Assembly: GCA_017302255.1 (NCBI GenBank)
Contig: JAFLDV010000007.1
Span: forward strand, 1 to 64,000
Reading direction: 5' to 3'
Length of the DNA stretch: 64,000 nucleotides
Origin: Gammaproteobacteria bacterium
GTDB lineage: Bacteria; Pseudomonadota; Gammaproteobacteria; Enterobacterales; Alteromonadaceae
Shown here: positions 37,619-46,608 of the stretch, one piece after another
Position numbering within the stretch: the stretch's first letter is position 1
Layout of the letters: each line of letters opens with the position of its first letter
Program-made: the position numbers and the translations under genes
The notes under the pieces: generated by a model
What the model saw: only the letters and a program-made list of their open reading frames with translations
Told to the model about the DNA's origin: nothing
Databases searched by the model: none

Positions 37619-38548
37619 TTAATTTACGGCTTTGTCCGCAACACATTGAGTAATCCCCTCTTCAAGAGTTATCGGGGGTTTCCAACCTAAAGTCTGTTTG
37701 GTATGTGAAATATCGACTTGTAAATTGCCACACAGTCTGTCAATTACAGATTGCTTACCCGCTAAACTGGCAACCGCTTTTAACCACGACACTGGAATTG
37801 GTAACAAGATTGGTTTTTTACCAGCGGCTAAAGTCATTAACCTCAGAAGCTCTGTGGTCGAGACATCACAATCGTCACTCACTAAAAAAGTTTGATTAGC
37901 CGCTGCGGGATGATCTATACAGGTCAAAACCAAATCTACTAGATTCTCAACTGCCACTAAACTTCGTTTGTTGTGAATAGCACCTAATGGCAAAGGCAGG
38001 TTTTTCTTGGCAAGCTTCAGCATAGCTGCAAAGTTCGCTTTTACACCCGGTCCATAGACCAAGGGCGGGCGAATGATTACAACGGCCATACCGGTTTTTG
38101 CCGCAATTTCTTGCAAACCAATTTCAGCATTGGCTTTGGAAATACCGTAGGGGTCCGAGGGATTTTGCTTATCGCTAAAGCGAAAAGGACCACCTTCTAA
38201 GGTACTTTCACCATTAACTTTAATCGTGCTAATAAATATAAAGCGTTTAGCACCAAGTGCTGCTGCCTGTTTAGCAAGTGACAACGTAGCTAAGGTATTA
38301 ATCTGCTCATACAACTCAGTTTCAGTGTCGTTCATGACATGCGCTCTTGCCGCACAATGAATCACGACGTCGATGCCTTCAAGCGTTTGACTAAAATCGG
38401 TTTTATTGTCCAATTCGCCTTTAAAGAAAATGCATTCATGCTCAGGCTTGCTACGTCCAAACACATGGGTAGTTTTAGGTAACCGCTCTAAAATCTGCCG
38501 ACCAACAAAACCCGTTGCGCCAGTGAGTAATATTTTCTGCGAGGTCAT
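37619..38548 (-). CDS. NAD-dependent epimerase/dehydratase (WbpV/WreQ-type 4-reductase candidate)
   Basis: A 309-residue extended SDR with TGATGFVGRQIL at the N-terminus and a catalytic YGISK motif (DPYGISKANAEIGL). Proteins of this type lying between a small phosphoglycosyltransferase and a WbpM homologue usually reduce the 4-keto group of UDP-4-keto-6-deoxy-GlcNAc to give UDP-QuiNAc (WreQ, WbpV) or are UDP-Glc(NAc) 4-epimerases. The neighbourhood favours the reductase. It overlaps the upstream glycosyltransferase by four bases. Confidence 0.78.
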   Translation of the reverse strand: MTSQKILLTGATGFVGRQILERLPKTTHVFGRSKPEHECIFFKGELDNKTDFSQTLEGIDVVIHCAARAHVMNDTETELYEQINTLATLSLAKQAAALGAKRFIFISTIKVNGESTLEGGPFRFSDKQNPSDPYGISKANAEIGLQEIAAKTGMAVVIIRPPLVYGPGVKANFAAMLKLAKKNLPLPLGAIHNKRSLVAVENLVDLVLTCIDHPAAANQTFLVSDDCDVSTTELLRLMTLAAGKKPILLPIPVSWLKAVASLAGKQSVIDRLCGNLQVDISHTKQTLGWKPPITLEEGITQCVADKAVN

Positions 38549-39720
38549 TTCAAATGCCCTTGGCCAAAACTAACAATGTCTTCAGCCATCTGTTGCATGA
38601 TTGATTCTCTTGCGAATTTAGCAACAAACTCCGGGCGAGGTGTCGTTTTTAATTGCAGCTTTTGATAACAGGTTTGTGCCTGCTGAGCGTCACTAGGATA
38701 AAACACTGCAGCATTCGAAACCTCATTCACTAGAAACTGTGCTGCAAAGCCGCTAACACCAGCAAGAATAGGCTTTCCTAATGCAGCATATTCAAAAATT
38801 TTTGAAGGCAATACTTTGGTAAACGCAGGGTAATCATTTAAATGCAGGAACAGTATGTCTGCATTCTGGTATTCAGAAATTAAGCTCAGACGATCGACTG
38901 GAGGAACTAACTCAACATTTGTTAAACCGTTAATCGCTTGCTGCAAAATCGCCTTTCTACCACCATCGCCAATAATCCGAAAATGGACATTATCGCCAAT
39001 ACTCGCTGCTAATTTAGGGATGATAGTATGCAAACCTTGCCCTTCGCCAATATTGCCTGCGTACAAAACCGTCACTTTTGCAGAATCTATTGGCTGTGTG
39101 GGAGCGGTTGGCGCAACAGCCAAAAACTCACTGTCGATGCCGTTAGTAAACCAACGATATTCAGCTTTAGGGTAGCGACTAGTGAAGTAATCGGCAAAAC
39201 CTTGCGAAACTAAGTTGATGCGCTGCGCACGGCCAAATGTATAAGCCTCAATGATTGAAAAAACAGGCTTTGCCAACCAAGTTATTTTGGCAGGTAATAT
39301 ATCTTTAATGGTGTCGACAAAAATATCTCGAATATCCAGATACAGTGGCAATTTCTTCTGATTGGCAATTCTAGCGCCTAGAAAGGCGGTGAAAAGCCGA
39401 GATGACGTAGCAAACACCACATCATACTCTTTGCTTTTCACTATTTTAAAAGCTTGTCGATAAAACGCGGTAAATGCCTTAATTTGATCAAGCATCCCGC
39501 TTTTATGTGACGGTAACGCGACACGATGAATTTCAACACCATCTACAAACTCATGTTTAGGTGCTTGCGCCGCAAAAGAAGCATATCGATTAGGTAATGT
39601 CGTGATGACCTCGATTTGTACGTTTTTCTTTTGTTTTAGCTGCTCTATTAATGCAGTGCAACGAAAAGAGCCAGCACATAAATCTGGTTGATAATAAAAC
39701 GACAAAACAAGAATTTTCAA
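38545..39720 (-). CDS. Glycosyltransferase family 4 (WbuB-like)
   Basis: A 391-residue GT-B fold enzyme. It begins with a TTG at 39718-39720 with AGGAA eight bases upstream, giving KILVLSFYYQPDLCAGSFR. The donor-binding half includes VLYAGNIGEGQGLHTII and the E-x7-E-type segment PSKIFEYAALGKPILAG. It resembles WbuB-type transferases that add the second sugar (often L-FucNAc or a related sugar) to an initiating amino sugar. The sugar specificity cannot be read from sequence. Confidence 0.86.
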   Translation of the reverse strand: MKILVLSFYYQPDLCAGSFRCTALIEQLKQKKNVQIEVITTLPNRYASFAAQAPKHEFVDGVEIHRVALPSHKSGMLDQIKAFTAFYRQAFKIVKSKEYDVVFATSSRLFTAFLGARIANQKKLPLYLDIRDIFVDTIKDILPAKITWLAKPVFSIIEAYTFGRAQRINLVSQGFADYFTSRYPKAEYRWFTNGIDSEFLAVAPTAPTQPIDSAKVTVLYAGNIGEGQGLHTIIPKLAASIGDNVHFRIIGDGGRKAILQQAINGLTNVELVPPVDRLSLISEYQNADILFLHLNDYPAFTKVLPSKIFEYAALGKPILAGVSGFAAQFLVNEVSNAAVFYPSDAQQAQTCYQKLQLKTTPRPEFVAKFARESIMQQMAEDIVSFGQGHLK

Positions 39721-39730
39721 AGCGTTATTC

Positions 39731-41371
39731 CTATAACAACGTGATTGTAGTCTGTAGTTCAGGGCTTGGCAGAGTCACGGTAATTTTCAAATTAGCAACC
39801 GACTGACCAAAATGCGGATGCCAGCTTGTATTGACTAATTGACACAATCCCGTAGAACGAAATTCTATAAATTGGCCACTGGCAAGTTTCAACAAAATTG
39901 CGCCATCTCGTTCGACACTAGCTTGAACATCCGGATGCAAATGGAAGTGCGCAACTGCATGTTTAAAATCTCCAATCAATTGATCAGAAACAATAAATTT
40001 ATTTGGCGCAATCGTGATCGCACGTCGGTGTGTAACTTTGCCTTTCAATCGACGATAACCGTCATGCGCAGCAGTGACAGTAACCAATTCACCCCTGGTA
40101 CTGGCACTTTCCAACACCGCTTTCGCTCGGCGAGCAACCCGAAAACCACTCCATACTTCTGAAGAATCGTGACCATCAACTTCAACAGTATTATGCGCTG
40201 CGGTTTTCCTTTGCCTCAATCGCTCATTACTCACACCATACATCGAGGTACCTGAATTAACAAATACTCGCTGGTTGCCGACTGACCATTCAAAACTCAA
40301 GGTATCGGCGTGGGCATGACCGGGTAAATAAGATGGACCTACTTGAGCGTGATCGAAAATCAAGCTGTGATCACACATAACGATTTTGCTGTATCCGCTA
40401 TCGGCTAAAGTACGAAGTCGCTGCGATTCATTAAAGTGTGGCTCTAAGCCTAAACTAGCCGCGTAATTAAAAATCTGCTTCGGCGACGCAGCGATACCAA
40501 TAGCACTATCATTAAAGAAACTGACATCGCCGTCAGCATGAATCATGACTGATAGCCAATTCAAAGCCTTCTGTGCCACTTGTCGCCAATAAACCTCGAC
40601 TGTGATTAAACGAGTGTGCCGAGTCACAGCAGCTAATTGAATTAATTCCAATAAGTCCCACAACAAAATACAGTGGTACATCGGACTTAGTTCAAAATGA
40701 CCACCATCCGCTAAAAACTGCTCGGGAATTTCTCTTTGCAGGATCTTAAGCCCAATCTCGAGATAAGAATCTGCCGAATCCCCCTGTAAAAAACAGCCAG
40801 CAAACACTAAGGCCTTGCCGTTTGCAAACAAGTGATTACCCAAGATATGGTATTCAAGCTGTTTGCTTAGTGCTTGGGCTTGTTGGTGTAGACTAAGAAT
40901 AATCTGTGGATTGTTTATTCCGGCGCGGTTATACCATTTAATCCAATTAACGATCCGCAATGATAGTGGATAGGGTTCCCAGCCATTGCCAGCTACTGGC
41001 GGATTATCGGCAATCCAACGGTCGACAAAACTGACCTGAATTGCTTGACGGCTAGAACTATCAAACGCATTCAAATCATCAAAGTAATGCAGATTGTATA
41101 ACCAGAGCTTTTCAAACTCAGGGTTATTCCAATGCTCAGCCAACTGCACTTTACCTGTCAAATTCAAAAATCGCACTGTGCTGTCGTCGATAAACGAAGG
41201 TTCGACAAACTCTGGAGATGACCAGATCCACTGTGCAATATTTGCGTTGGTAGCCTGCTGCTGAATTTCTCTTAATGGCCGGAATTTATATAAAATCCGA
41301 TACGCGATTTGTTCAAAGCGAAGCGGCTTTACCGTATGGTAAAGCCTTTTAAATTTAAGCAGAGCCTGCAT
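39731..41371 (-). CDS. Heparinase II/III family protein
   Basis: A 546-residue protein with the alginate-lyase/heparinase II/III plan: an alpha/alpha-toroid N-terminal domain (WLYNLHYFDDLNAF, GNHLFANGKALVFAG, ADGGHFELSPMYHC) and a C-terminal beta-sandwich (YLPGHAHADTLSFEW, AHNTVEVDGHDSSEVW). The Tyr/His/Arg-rich motifs look intact. No signal peptide is present, so it acts in the cytoplasm or is not secreted by Sec. The start codon overlaps the stop of the bidomain oxidoreductase by one base (TAATG). This pair is recurrent in O-antigen and capsule loci, but its role there is not established. Confidence 0.85.
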   Translation of the reverse strand: MQALLKFKRLYHTVKPLRFEQIAYRILYKFRPLREIQQQATNANIAQWIWSSPEFVEPSFIDDSTVRFLNLTGKVQLAEHWNNPEFEKLWLYNLHYFDDLNAFDSSSRQAIQVSFVDRWIADNPPVAGNGWEPYPLSLRIVNWIKWYNRAGINNPQIILSLHQQAQALSKQLEYHILGNHLFANGKALVFAGCFLQGDSADSYLEIGLKILQREIPEQFLADGGHFELSPMYHCILLWDLLELIQLAAVTRHTRLITVEVYWRQVAQKALNWLSVMIHADGDVSFFNDSAIGIAASPKQIFNYAASLGLEPHFNESQRLRTLADSGYSKIVMCDHSLIFDHAQVGPSYLPGHAHADTLSFEWSVGNQRVFVNSGTSMYGVSNERLRQRKTAAHNTVEVDGHDSSEVWSGFRVARRAKAVLESASTRGELVTVTAAHDGYRRLKGKVTHRRAITIAPNKFIVSDQLIGDFKHAVAHFHLHPDVQASVERDGAILLKLASGQFIEFRSTGLCQLVNTSWHPHFGQSVANLKITVTLPSPELQTTITLL

Positions 41372-43506
41372 TATTGACCCTGTTGCATTCGCAATTGTTC
41401 AGCAACTTCAATGGACACTCTTGCTACTTCAAACACTTCCGCGGCAGGAATTGGGCATGCTTTACCATCTTTTATTGCAGATAGGAATGCTTGGCAGCAT
41501 GCGGCTTGGCCCTTGTCTTGACGCCAGAGATTCATTTTTGAAAAGCCTGGCCAACCAAATCCTTTAAGTTTAAGGAAGTTGTCGAGTTGTAATACCCGTC
41601 CTGCTGCGAAAACTTCAACTCGCTCTTTCGGGAAGCTAGACGAGCCATTAGCAAAATAATGAATTGTGCCAAAGGAACCATCAGCAAAACCCAAAATAAT
41701 TGCGGCTTTGTCTTCGGTGATCGCTTGGTGGGAATTATCGCCCATGCGACGAGCTTGCACTGACACAATCTCAGAACCAGCTAGATAACGCATTAAATCG
41801 ATGAAATGACATGCTTCGCCAATGATCCGACCGCCACCGACGGTATTGTCCTGCGTCCAATGATCGGCAGGAATAGCGCCTGCATTCATGGTCATAATGA
41901 ACGATTTTGGCTCCTTCACCGCATTCAGCAATGTCTTCATTTTCTGCACCTGGGGTGCAAATCGACGATTAAAACCGAGCATCAGCAGCTGTTTACCATC
42001 ACACTCAGCATAGGCGTTTGCAACTTTCTCAAGTTCTTCACTGGTAATTGCCAGAGGTTTTTCGACAAAGACATGCTTGCCCTGTCTTAAGGCCTGCTCG
42101 GTGAAATATGCATGGGTATTATGCTGCGTAACAATAACCGCAGTGTTTATTACTGGATTTTCAAGCAATGCCTGAGTATCGGTTGATGCACTTGCAAAAC
42201 CGGCTTTTTCACCATGAATAACACTGTTGATACCACCAGAGGTACTAATGGTATGCAATTGTGCGCCAGCGGCTTTGAATGCAGGAATTAGTACACGTGA
42301 CGCATAATTACCGGCGCCAATAAAACCAAGTACAGGTTGACCTGCGATAAATGAAGTTGCTTTTAGAGCCACAGATTTGACGTGACGCTCGGCAAACTCG
42401 CTCGGATATTTTAATAGAATACCTAACGCTGACTTATCGTCAGTCAACACTGCATAAGCATCAGCTGCATTCTCAAAAATAAACCGATGGGTAATTAAAG
42501 CTTCGACATTTAATGCGCCGGCGGCGAGCATATCAAGAACAGCCTCAAAGTTGCGTTGCTCAGTCCAACGCACAAATGGCAATGGGTAGTCCATGCCTTT
42601 CTGTTCATAATCTGGTTCATATCGTCCAGGACCATAAGAACAAGAAACTTGGAAACTTAATTCCTTCTCGTAAAAATCAGCGCGATTAAGCTCTAAACCG
42701 GTTACGCCAACTAAAACTATGCGGCCACGTTTACGACTCATACGAGCCGCTTGAGTTACGGGGTCGTTTGACTTGGTAGAAGCAGTAATAATTACAGCAT
42801 CAACGCCATTGCCGCGGCTAAATGCCATACCTGCTGCGACTGGATCTTCACCCATACCTGGATTACAAATTTCGGCACCAAACTGCTTTGCAAGATCAAG
42901 TTTTCTCTGGTCAAAATCTATCGCCAATACACGACAACCCTGTGCGCGTAATAGTTGAACAGTTAACAAACCAATTAAGCCAACACCAGTAACTACCACT
43001 GACTCCCCTAAAGTGGGAGCAACTAATCGAATTCCCTGCAAACCGATACTAGCAACTACAGTGAATGCGGCAGCTTCGTCCGATACATTATCAGGGATCT
43101 TCGCACAAAGATTTTTTGGTACTCGCACAACATCTGCATGCGGGCCATTTGAAAGAACACGATCACCAGGTTTAAATTGCTCTGCACCGCGACCAACTTG
43201 TGACACAACTCCAACATTGCAATAACCAAGTGGAAGTGGTTGTCCTAACTTAGAACGCACAGCATCAACAGTAGTCAACAGCCCGTCGGTTTGCACTTTT
43301 TCAAGAACCATTTTGACTTTCTCAGGCTGCTGTAATGCTTTATCAACTAGTGACGCCTTTCCAAAATCAACCAGCATCCGCTCAGTGCCAGCCGATATCA
43401 GGCTGCACGTTGTATTTATTAATAAATGACCAGAAGTGACATTTGGCGTTGGCGCTAGCACAACTGAAGTAGCCCCCTTGGCCAGGTCTTGAAGTATTTG
43501 TTTCAT
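41371..43506 (-). CDS. Bidomain oxidoreductase: zinc-type dehydrogenase fused to Gfo/Idh/MocA
   Basis: A 711-residue fusion. The N-terminal half (about 1-370) is a medium-chain alcohol-dehydrogenase-like domain with GVGLIGLLTVQLLRAQGCRVLAID as its NAD loop, but the usual GHE zinc motif is replaced (ISAGTERMLVDFG). The C-terminal half (about 385-700) is Gfo/Idh/MocA-like with GFIGAGNYASRVLIPAF and the catalytic EKPLAIT. It is coupled by overlapping stop/start to the heparinase-like gene and by ATGA to the acyltransferase upstream. The pair probably acts on one sugar, perhaps a uronate or keto sugar; this is inference. Confidence 0.85.
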   Translation of the reverse strand: MKQILQDLAKGATSVVLAPTPNVTSGHLLINTTCSLISAGTERMLVDFGKASLVDKALQQPEKVKMVLEKVQTDGLLTTVDAVRSKLGQPLPLGYCNVGVVSQVGRGAEQFKPGDRVLSNGPHADVVRVPKNLCAKIPDNVSDEAAAFTVVASIGLQGIRLVAPTLGESVVVTGVGLIGLLTVQLLRAQGCRVLAIDFDQRKLDLAKQFGAEICNPGMGEDPVAAGMAFSRGNGVDAVIITASTKSNDPVTQAARMSRKRGRIVLVGVTGLELNRADFYEKELSFQVSCSYGPGRYEPDYEQKGMDYPLPFVRWTEQRNFEAVLDMLAAGALNVEALITHRFIFENAADAYAVLTDDKSALGILLKYPSEFAERHVKSVALKATSFIAGQPVLGFIGAGNYASRVLIPAFKAAGAQLHTISTSGGINSVIHGEKAGFASASTDTQALLENPVINTAVIVTQHNTHAYFTEQALRQGKHVFVEKPLAITSEELEKVANAYAECDGKQLLMLGFNRRFAPQVQKMKTLLNAVKEPKSFIMTMNAGAIPADHWTQDNTVGGGRIIGEACHFIDLMRYLAGSEIVSVQARRMGDNSHQAITEDKAAIILGFADGSFGTIHYFANGSSSFPKERVEVFAAGRVLQLDNFLKLKGFGWPGFSKMNLWRQDKGQAACCQAFLSAIKDGKACPIPAAEVFEVARVSIEVAEQLRMQQGQ

Positions 43507-44048
43507 TCTCTGCTTTCTCTAATCATCATCAAATTTTTATGCTCTAGCAAATCATCGGGAGTAAACCGATACTTAATATGCCTTGCTGGATTACCACCAA
43601 CAATAGAGTATTCATCTACAGATTTTGTCACAACAGAACCGGCGGCGACAATACAGCCTCGACCCAAGACAACTCCAGCTAAAATAATAGCGCCATGACC
43701 GATCCAAACATCATTTGAAACAACGATCGGCTCAACTAATTTTCTTCCAGAATCTTTCATGTAGGAACCAACCCGATCAAATTTGTGATCCCCACCAACG
43801 AAACTGACGCAAGATGCAACCATAACATTGCTGTGAATCTGAATGTCGGCACCAACATGACAATCATGTCCAACATAAATATGCTCACCGATAAAATTAA
43901 TCTTATTTTTCCTACTCACACGTGGAAGATTCGCAAAGTATATTTCTTTTGAAAAAAAATTGTCTCTGAGATAAACAGAGTGAATTAATTTAAAAAAACT
44001 TCTAAAAAAAAATTTCAATCCAATTTTTGAAAGAAAATTTTTAATCAT
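43503..44048 (-). CDS. Hexapeptide-repeat acyltransferase (CatB/LbetaH family)
   Basis: A 181-residue left-handed beta-helix enzyme. Hexapeptide rungs run from about residue 55 to 160 (IYVGHDCHVGADIQIHSNVMV, DVWIGHGAIILAGVVLGRGC, IVAAGSVVTKSV) and the IVGGNPARHIKYRF tail is typical of xenobiotic/sugar acetyltransferases. It is likely to O- or N-acetylate the repeat unit or a precursor. It overlaps wzy by 8 bases. The N-terminus is rich in Phe and Lys and AT-rich, like the neighbouring wzy. Confidence 0.82.
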   Translation of the reverse strand: MIKNFLSKIGLKFFFRSFFKLIHSVYLRDNFFSKEIYFANLPRVSRKNKINFIGEHIYVGHDCHVGADIQIHSNVMVASCVSFVGGDHKFDRVGSYMKDSGRKLVEPIVVSNDVWIGHGAIILAGVVLGRGCIVAAGSVVTKSVDEYSIVGGNPARHIKYRFTPDDLLEHKNLMMIRESRE

Positions 44049-45126
44049 TTAGCTTACTCTCCCGATAACTTAAGAAAATGCTATACAATAAAATAAAATG
44101 AAGATGCAAAAGCATATCTTGCACAACTCCAACAAGAATCAAGAAAATAATTGGAAGATTGTTGTAGGATAAAAACTTCTTGTGCACATTCCGTGGATAA
44201 AGTAAAAAAACAAATATAAGGAGCGAGAAAACCCCATATCGAACTGCGATTTTAAGAAATGAAGAATGGTAGCTAACAAATGTGCTATTCAGAACATCAA
44301 ATGGAACATTACCTATCCCAAAAGGATTGCTAACAAACGTAACATACAATGTATCAAAAATAATTTCACGGTCATCAGTTTTAAAAAAACGATGGGCAAG
44401 ATAGTCTAAAACAAATTCATTGTCAGATAAATAGAATACTGACAGCAATGCTATAAAACTAAAAAATAAAGATATGATGACCTTACTTCTTAGTTTTGAC
44501 TTGAAAAAATAAAAAATCAAAAATAATCCGAACCCCAGAACAGCCATTCTTGATGTTGTCAGCAGTGCAGATAAAATACAAATAAAAGCCCAAAAGTTAT
44601 TCCCGCGGCTCAAACAAATAAAAAAAGACAACACCAAAAACACACAAAAAACATTAGGCCATTCCGGAAAATAACCAATAGCCCACATTCTCGCATCACT
44701 ATTGACGAAGAAATTTCCAAAATTATCAAATGGCCTCAGCAAAAAGAACAATATAATTACAAAAACCGCATAAGCCTTTCCTACAAAAACAAAACCAGAT
44801 AACAGGCCATAACAATCGCGAATGCAATATCTAAATAAAAACAAATAAAAGACCACCGCAGATGCAATTGCACTACTGTAATTTATACTAGACCTGAAGG
44901 GCGAATAGAAATTTGAAAAAAGCGACAGAAGCGATAACAAAATTATAGCATACAAATATATTACATTATCCCTAACCAAAACAATTCGAGTCACCGCGAG
45001 AAACATAACCAAAAAGGCAAACCAGTAAAACGGCTCGTCCGGATACTTAATCGGAACGGCAACAAGCAAGCCTAATAGGAAATCAAATCGATTTTTATAT
45101 TCAACCTCCTTAACAGTTGTATTCAA
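44041..45126 (-). CDS. wzy: O-antigen/polysaccharide polymerase (Wzy-like)
   Basis: A 361-residue very hydrophobic protein with about ten helices and a periplasmic loop (about 250-290) flanked by SSFLKIAVRYGVFSLLIF, the pattern of Wzy polymerases. The start is a TTG at 45124-45126 with a perfect GGAGG five to six bases upstream; the nearer ATG is out of frame. Wzy joins undecaprenyl-linked repeat units in the periplasm. Sequence and AT-rich codon use are unlike the flanking housekeeping genes, as usual for this variable gene. wzx lies two genes upstream. Confidence 0.82.
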   Translation of the reverse strand: MNTTVKEVEYKNRFDFLLGLLVAVPIKYPDEPFYWFAFLVMFLAVTRIVLVRDNVIYLYAIILLSLLSLFSNFYSPFRSSINYSSAIASAVVFYLFLFRYCIRDCYGLLSGFVFVGKAYAVFVIILFFLLRPFDNFGNFFVNSDARMWAIGYFPEWPNVFCVFLVLSFFICLSRGNNFWAFICILSALLTTSRMAVLGFGLFLIFYFFKSKLRSKVIISLFFSFIALLSVFYLSDNEFVLDYLAHRFFKTDDREIIFDTLYVTFVSNPFGIGNVPFDVLNSTFVSYHSSFLKIAVRYGVFSLLIFVFLLYPRNVHKKFLSYNNLPIIFLILVGVVQDMLLHLHFILLYSIFLSYRESKLND

Positions 45127-45165
45127 GCATTCCTCCAGGTCTAATCACTTACATAATTAAGAAAA

Positions 45166-45189
45166 ACAGAAACAGAAACAGAAACAGAA
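45166..45189. repeat. Hexanucleotide repeat (ACAGAA)x4 in the wzy leader
   Basis: Four exact tandem units of ACAGAA followed by a partial fifth, in the 79-base gap between the candidate glycosyltransferase gene and wzy. On the transcribed strand it reads TTCTGT. As it is upstream of the wzy ribosome site, changes in copy number would alter leader length, not reading frame. Confidence 0.85.
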
Positions 45190-45205
45190 ACATCGAAAAT
45201 ATAAA

Positions 45206-46600
45206 TTACTGCTTTAATTCGGTCCAAGCGTCAGCAACAAGGTACTTGCCCAGCACATCAGAAAGCTGGCTCAAAGAAACTGAAATCACATCCGGACCAA
45301 ACATAACTTTAATCGGCACAATACCATCATCCACAAAAATAAAAGGTCCATATTGTTTAAAATCGTAATATGACACAGAACTTATATTGATAAATATCGG
45401 ATTGCTGTGGCGCAACTCAGATAAAGAATAAATCTTTACAGCTTCTTGCCATTGATCTAAATATGAAATATCACTGGCAATAGAATTAGGATGCTTTTTA
45501 ATATATAGAGGAATACCATAATCCCTCGAGTACTCACTTAGTAAATTGAAAATTTTATCTTGCAAGTTATTTTCAAAACTCAATCCAACCCTTAAATATG
45601 GATTGTGTATCACGACAAGCGCAGGAGAAAAAGACAAAGAAGCATCTATAGAATCTGTTCTCGGAGCATTTCTTCGTTCAACAACATTGAATAAAGTACG
45701 ATTACTACTACGTTCGTAGTAAGACTTCTGCGCCAAGTTATAAACTAAAAAATCACTATAACTCGTATATGGGCACGCAAAACTTATACCATGCGCTTTA
45801 TTTTCAACTCTAATATCATCATTTTTCAAAATTTCACACATGACAAAAGAAGCTGCTTCAAATTCATCACTCGTTTTCAAAAATTTATTGGTAAATCTGA
45901 TTATCTCATGTGCATGCATAGAATACGCTCGAAACTCATGATCAACATAAAAATTATCTGTTGGACTAAAAAAATTTTTAATTGCTGGCAGAATTTTGTA
46001 CGGCAAACCCATAAAGAAAACACTGCTATATCTACGCTTGACTGATTTGATATATCTTATATGCCTAGAAAAATTCAAAGAAAAAGGATAAATCAAAATA
46101 TTACTGTTTGGATATGAATCCTCAAACATTGATTCAGAAATTTCAACCCAACTCCTGATAGTTGTATCTTTATTTGGAATTGTGGAGCTAGAAAACAATC
46201 GATACAAACGATGAGCTATACTTTTCAATAGAAATGTAAACTTGTGACGCTTATCAATGTATTCCAGCGAGGGTTTCTCGAGACTACTCAATTCAATGTT
46301 ATTTAAAAAATGAGAGAACGGAGTTAATAACTTATCAGAAAAAACCTTACTAACATTTAATACTTTATTGGATTGCAAAAAATGAAGAGCTGTTATCTGC
46401 GCTATAAACTTGGAGTGCTTAATTAGCAAATTGACATAAATTTTTCTGTGGTTTTCATTATCAAATCCTCTAAAATTGGATGCTGCCTCACAAATAGAAA
46501 CAAACTCGGGGGTTGCAAGTATGGTACATGGAACCATATCTAATAACTCAGAGAAATTTAAACGTTTTCCATCATCCAGAATTACATAAGAGGTATCCAT
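45206..46600 (-). CDS. Unassigned protein, candidate nonulosonic acid transferase
   Basis: A 464-residue soluble protein that I do not recognise as a named family. The C-terminal half has IKKHPNS (HP at 370-371) followed 36 residues later by INISSVSYYDF (SS at 407-408). HP and SS motifs in this order are shared by bacterial sialyltransferase/polysialyltransferase families (GT38, GT52 and relatives), where they bind CMP-sugar phosphates. It lies between wzx and wzy, where unit-assembly transferases usually are, and the operon otherwise lacks a transferase for the CMP-nonulosonate it makes. A CDP-glycerol-type or capsule phosphotransferase is possible. The transferase role is inference. Confidence 0.5.
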   Translation of the reverse strand: MDTSYVILDDGKRLNFSELLDMVPCTILATPEFVSICEAASNFRGFDNENHRKIYVNLLIKHSKFIAQITALHFLQSNKVLNVSKVFSDKLLTPFSHFLNNIELSSLEKPSLEYIDKRHKFTFLLKSIAHRLYRLFSSSTIPNKDTTIRSWVEISESMFEDSYPNSNILIYPFSLNFSRHIRYIKSVKRRYSSVFFMGLPYKILPAIKNFFSPTDNFYVDHEFRAYSMHAHEIIRFTNKFLKTSDEFEAASFVMCEILKNDDIRVENKAHGISFACPYTSYSDFLVYNLAQKSYYERSSNRTLFNVVERRNAPRTDSIDASLSFSPALVVIHNPYLRVGLSFENNLQDKIFNLLSEYSRDYGIPLYIKKHPNSIASDISYLDQWQEAVKIYSLSELRHSNPIFINISSVSYYDFKQYGPFIFVDDGIVPIKVMFGPDVISVSLSQLSDVLGKYLVADAWTELKQ

Positions 46601-46608
46601 TATTTAAC

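Noticed and set aside
45128-45130. ATG near the wzy ribosome site as the wzy start
   Set aside because: It is in a different frame and reaches a stop after six codons; the TTG at 45124-45126 is in frame with a well-placed GGAGG.
45166-45189. CRISPR array
   Set aside because: The short units are contiguous hexamers without spacers and there are no cas genes.
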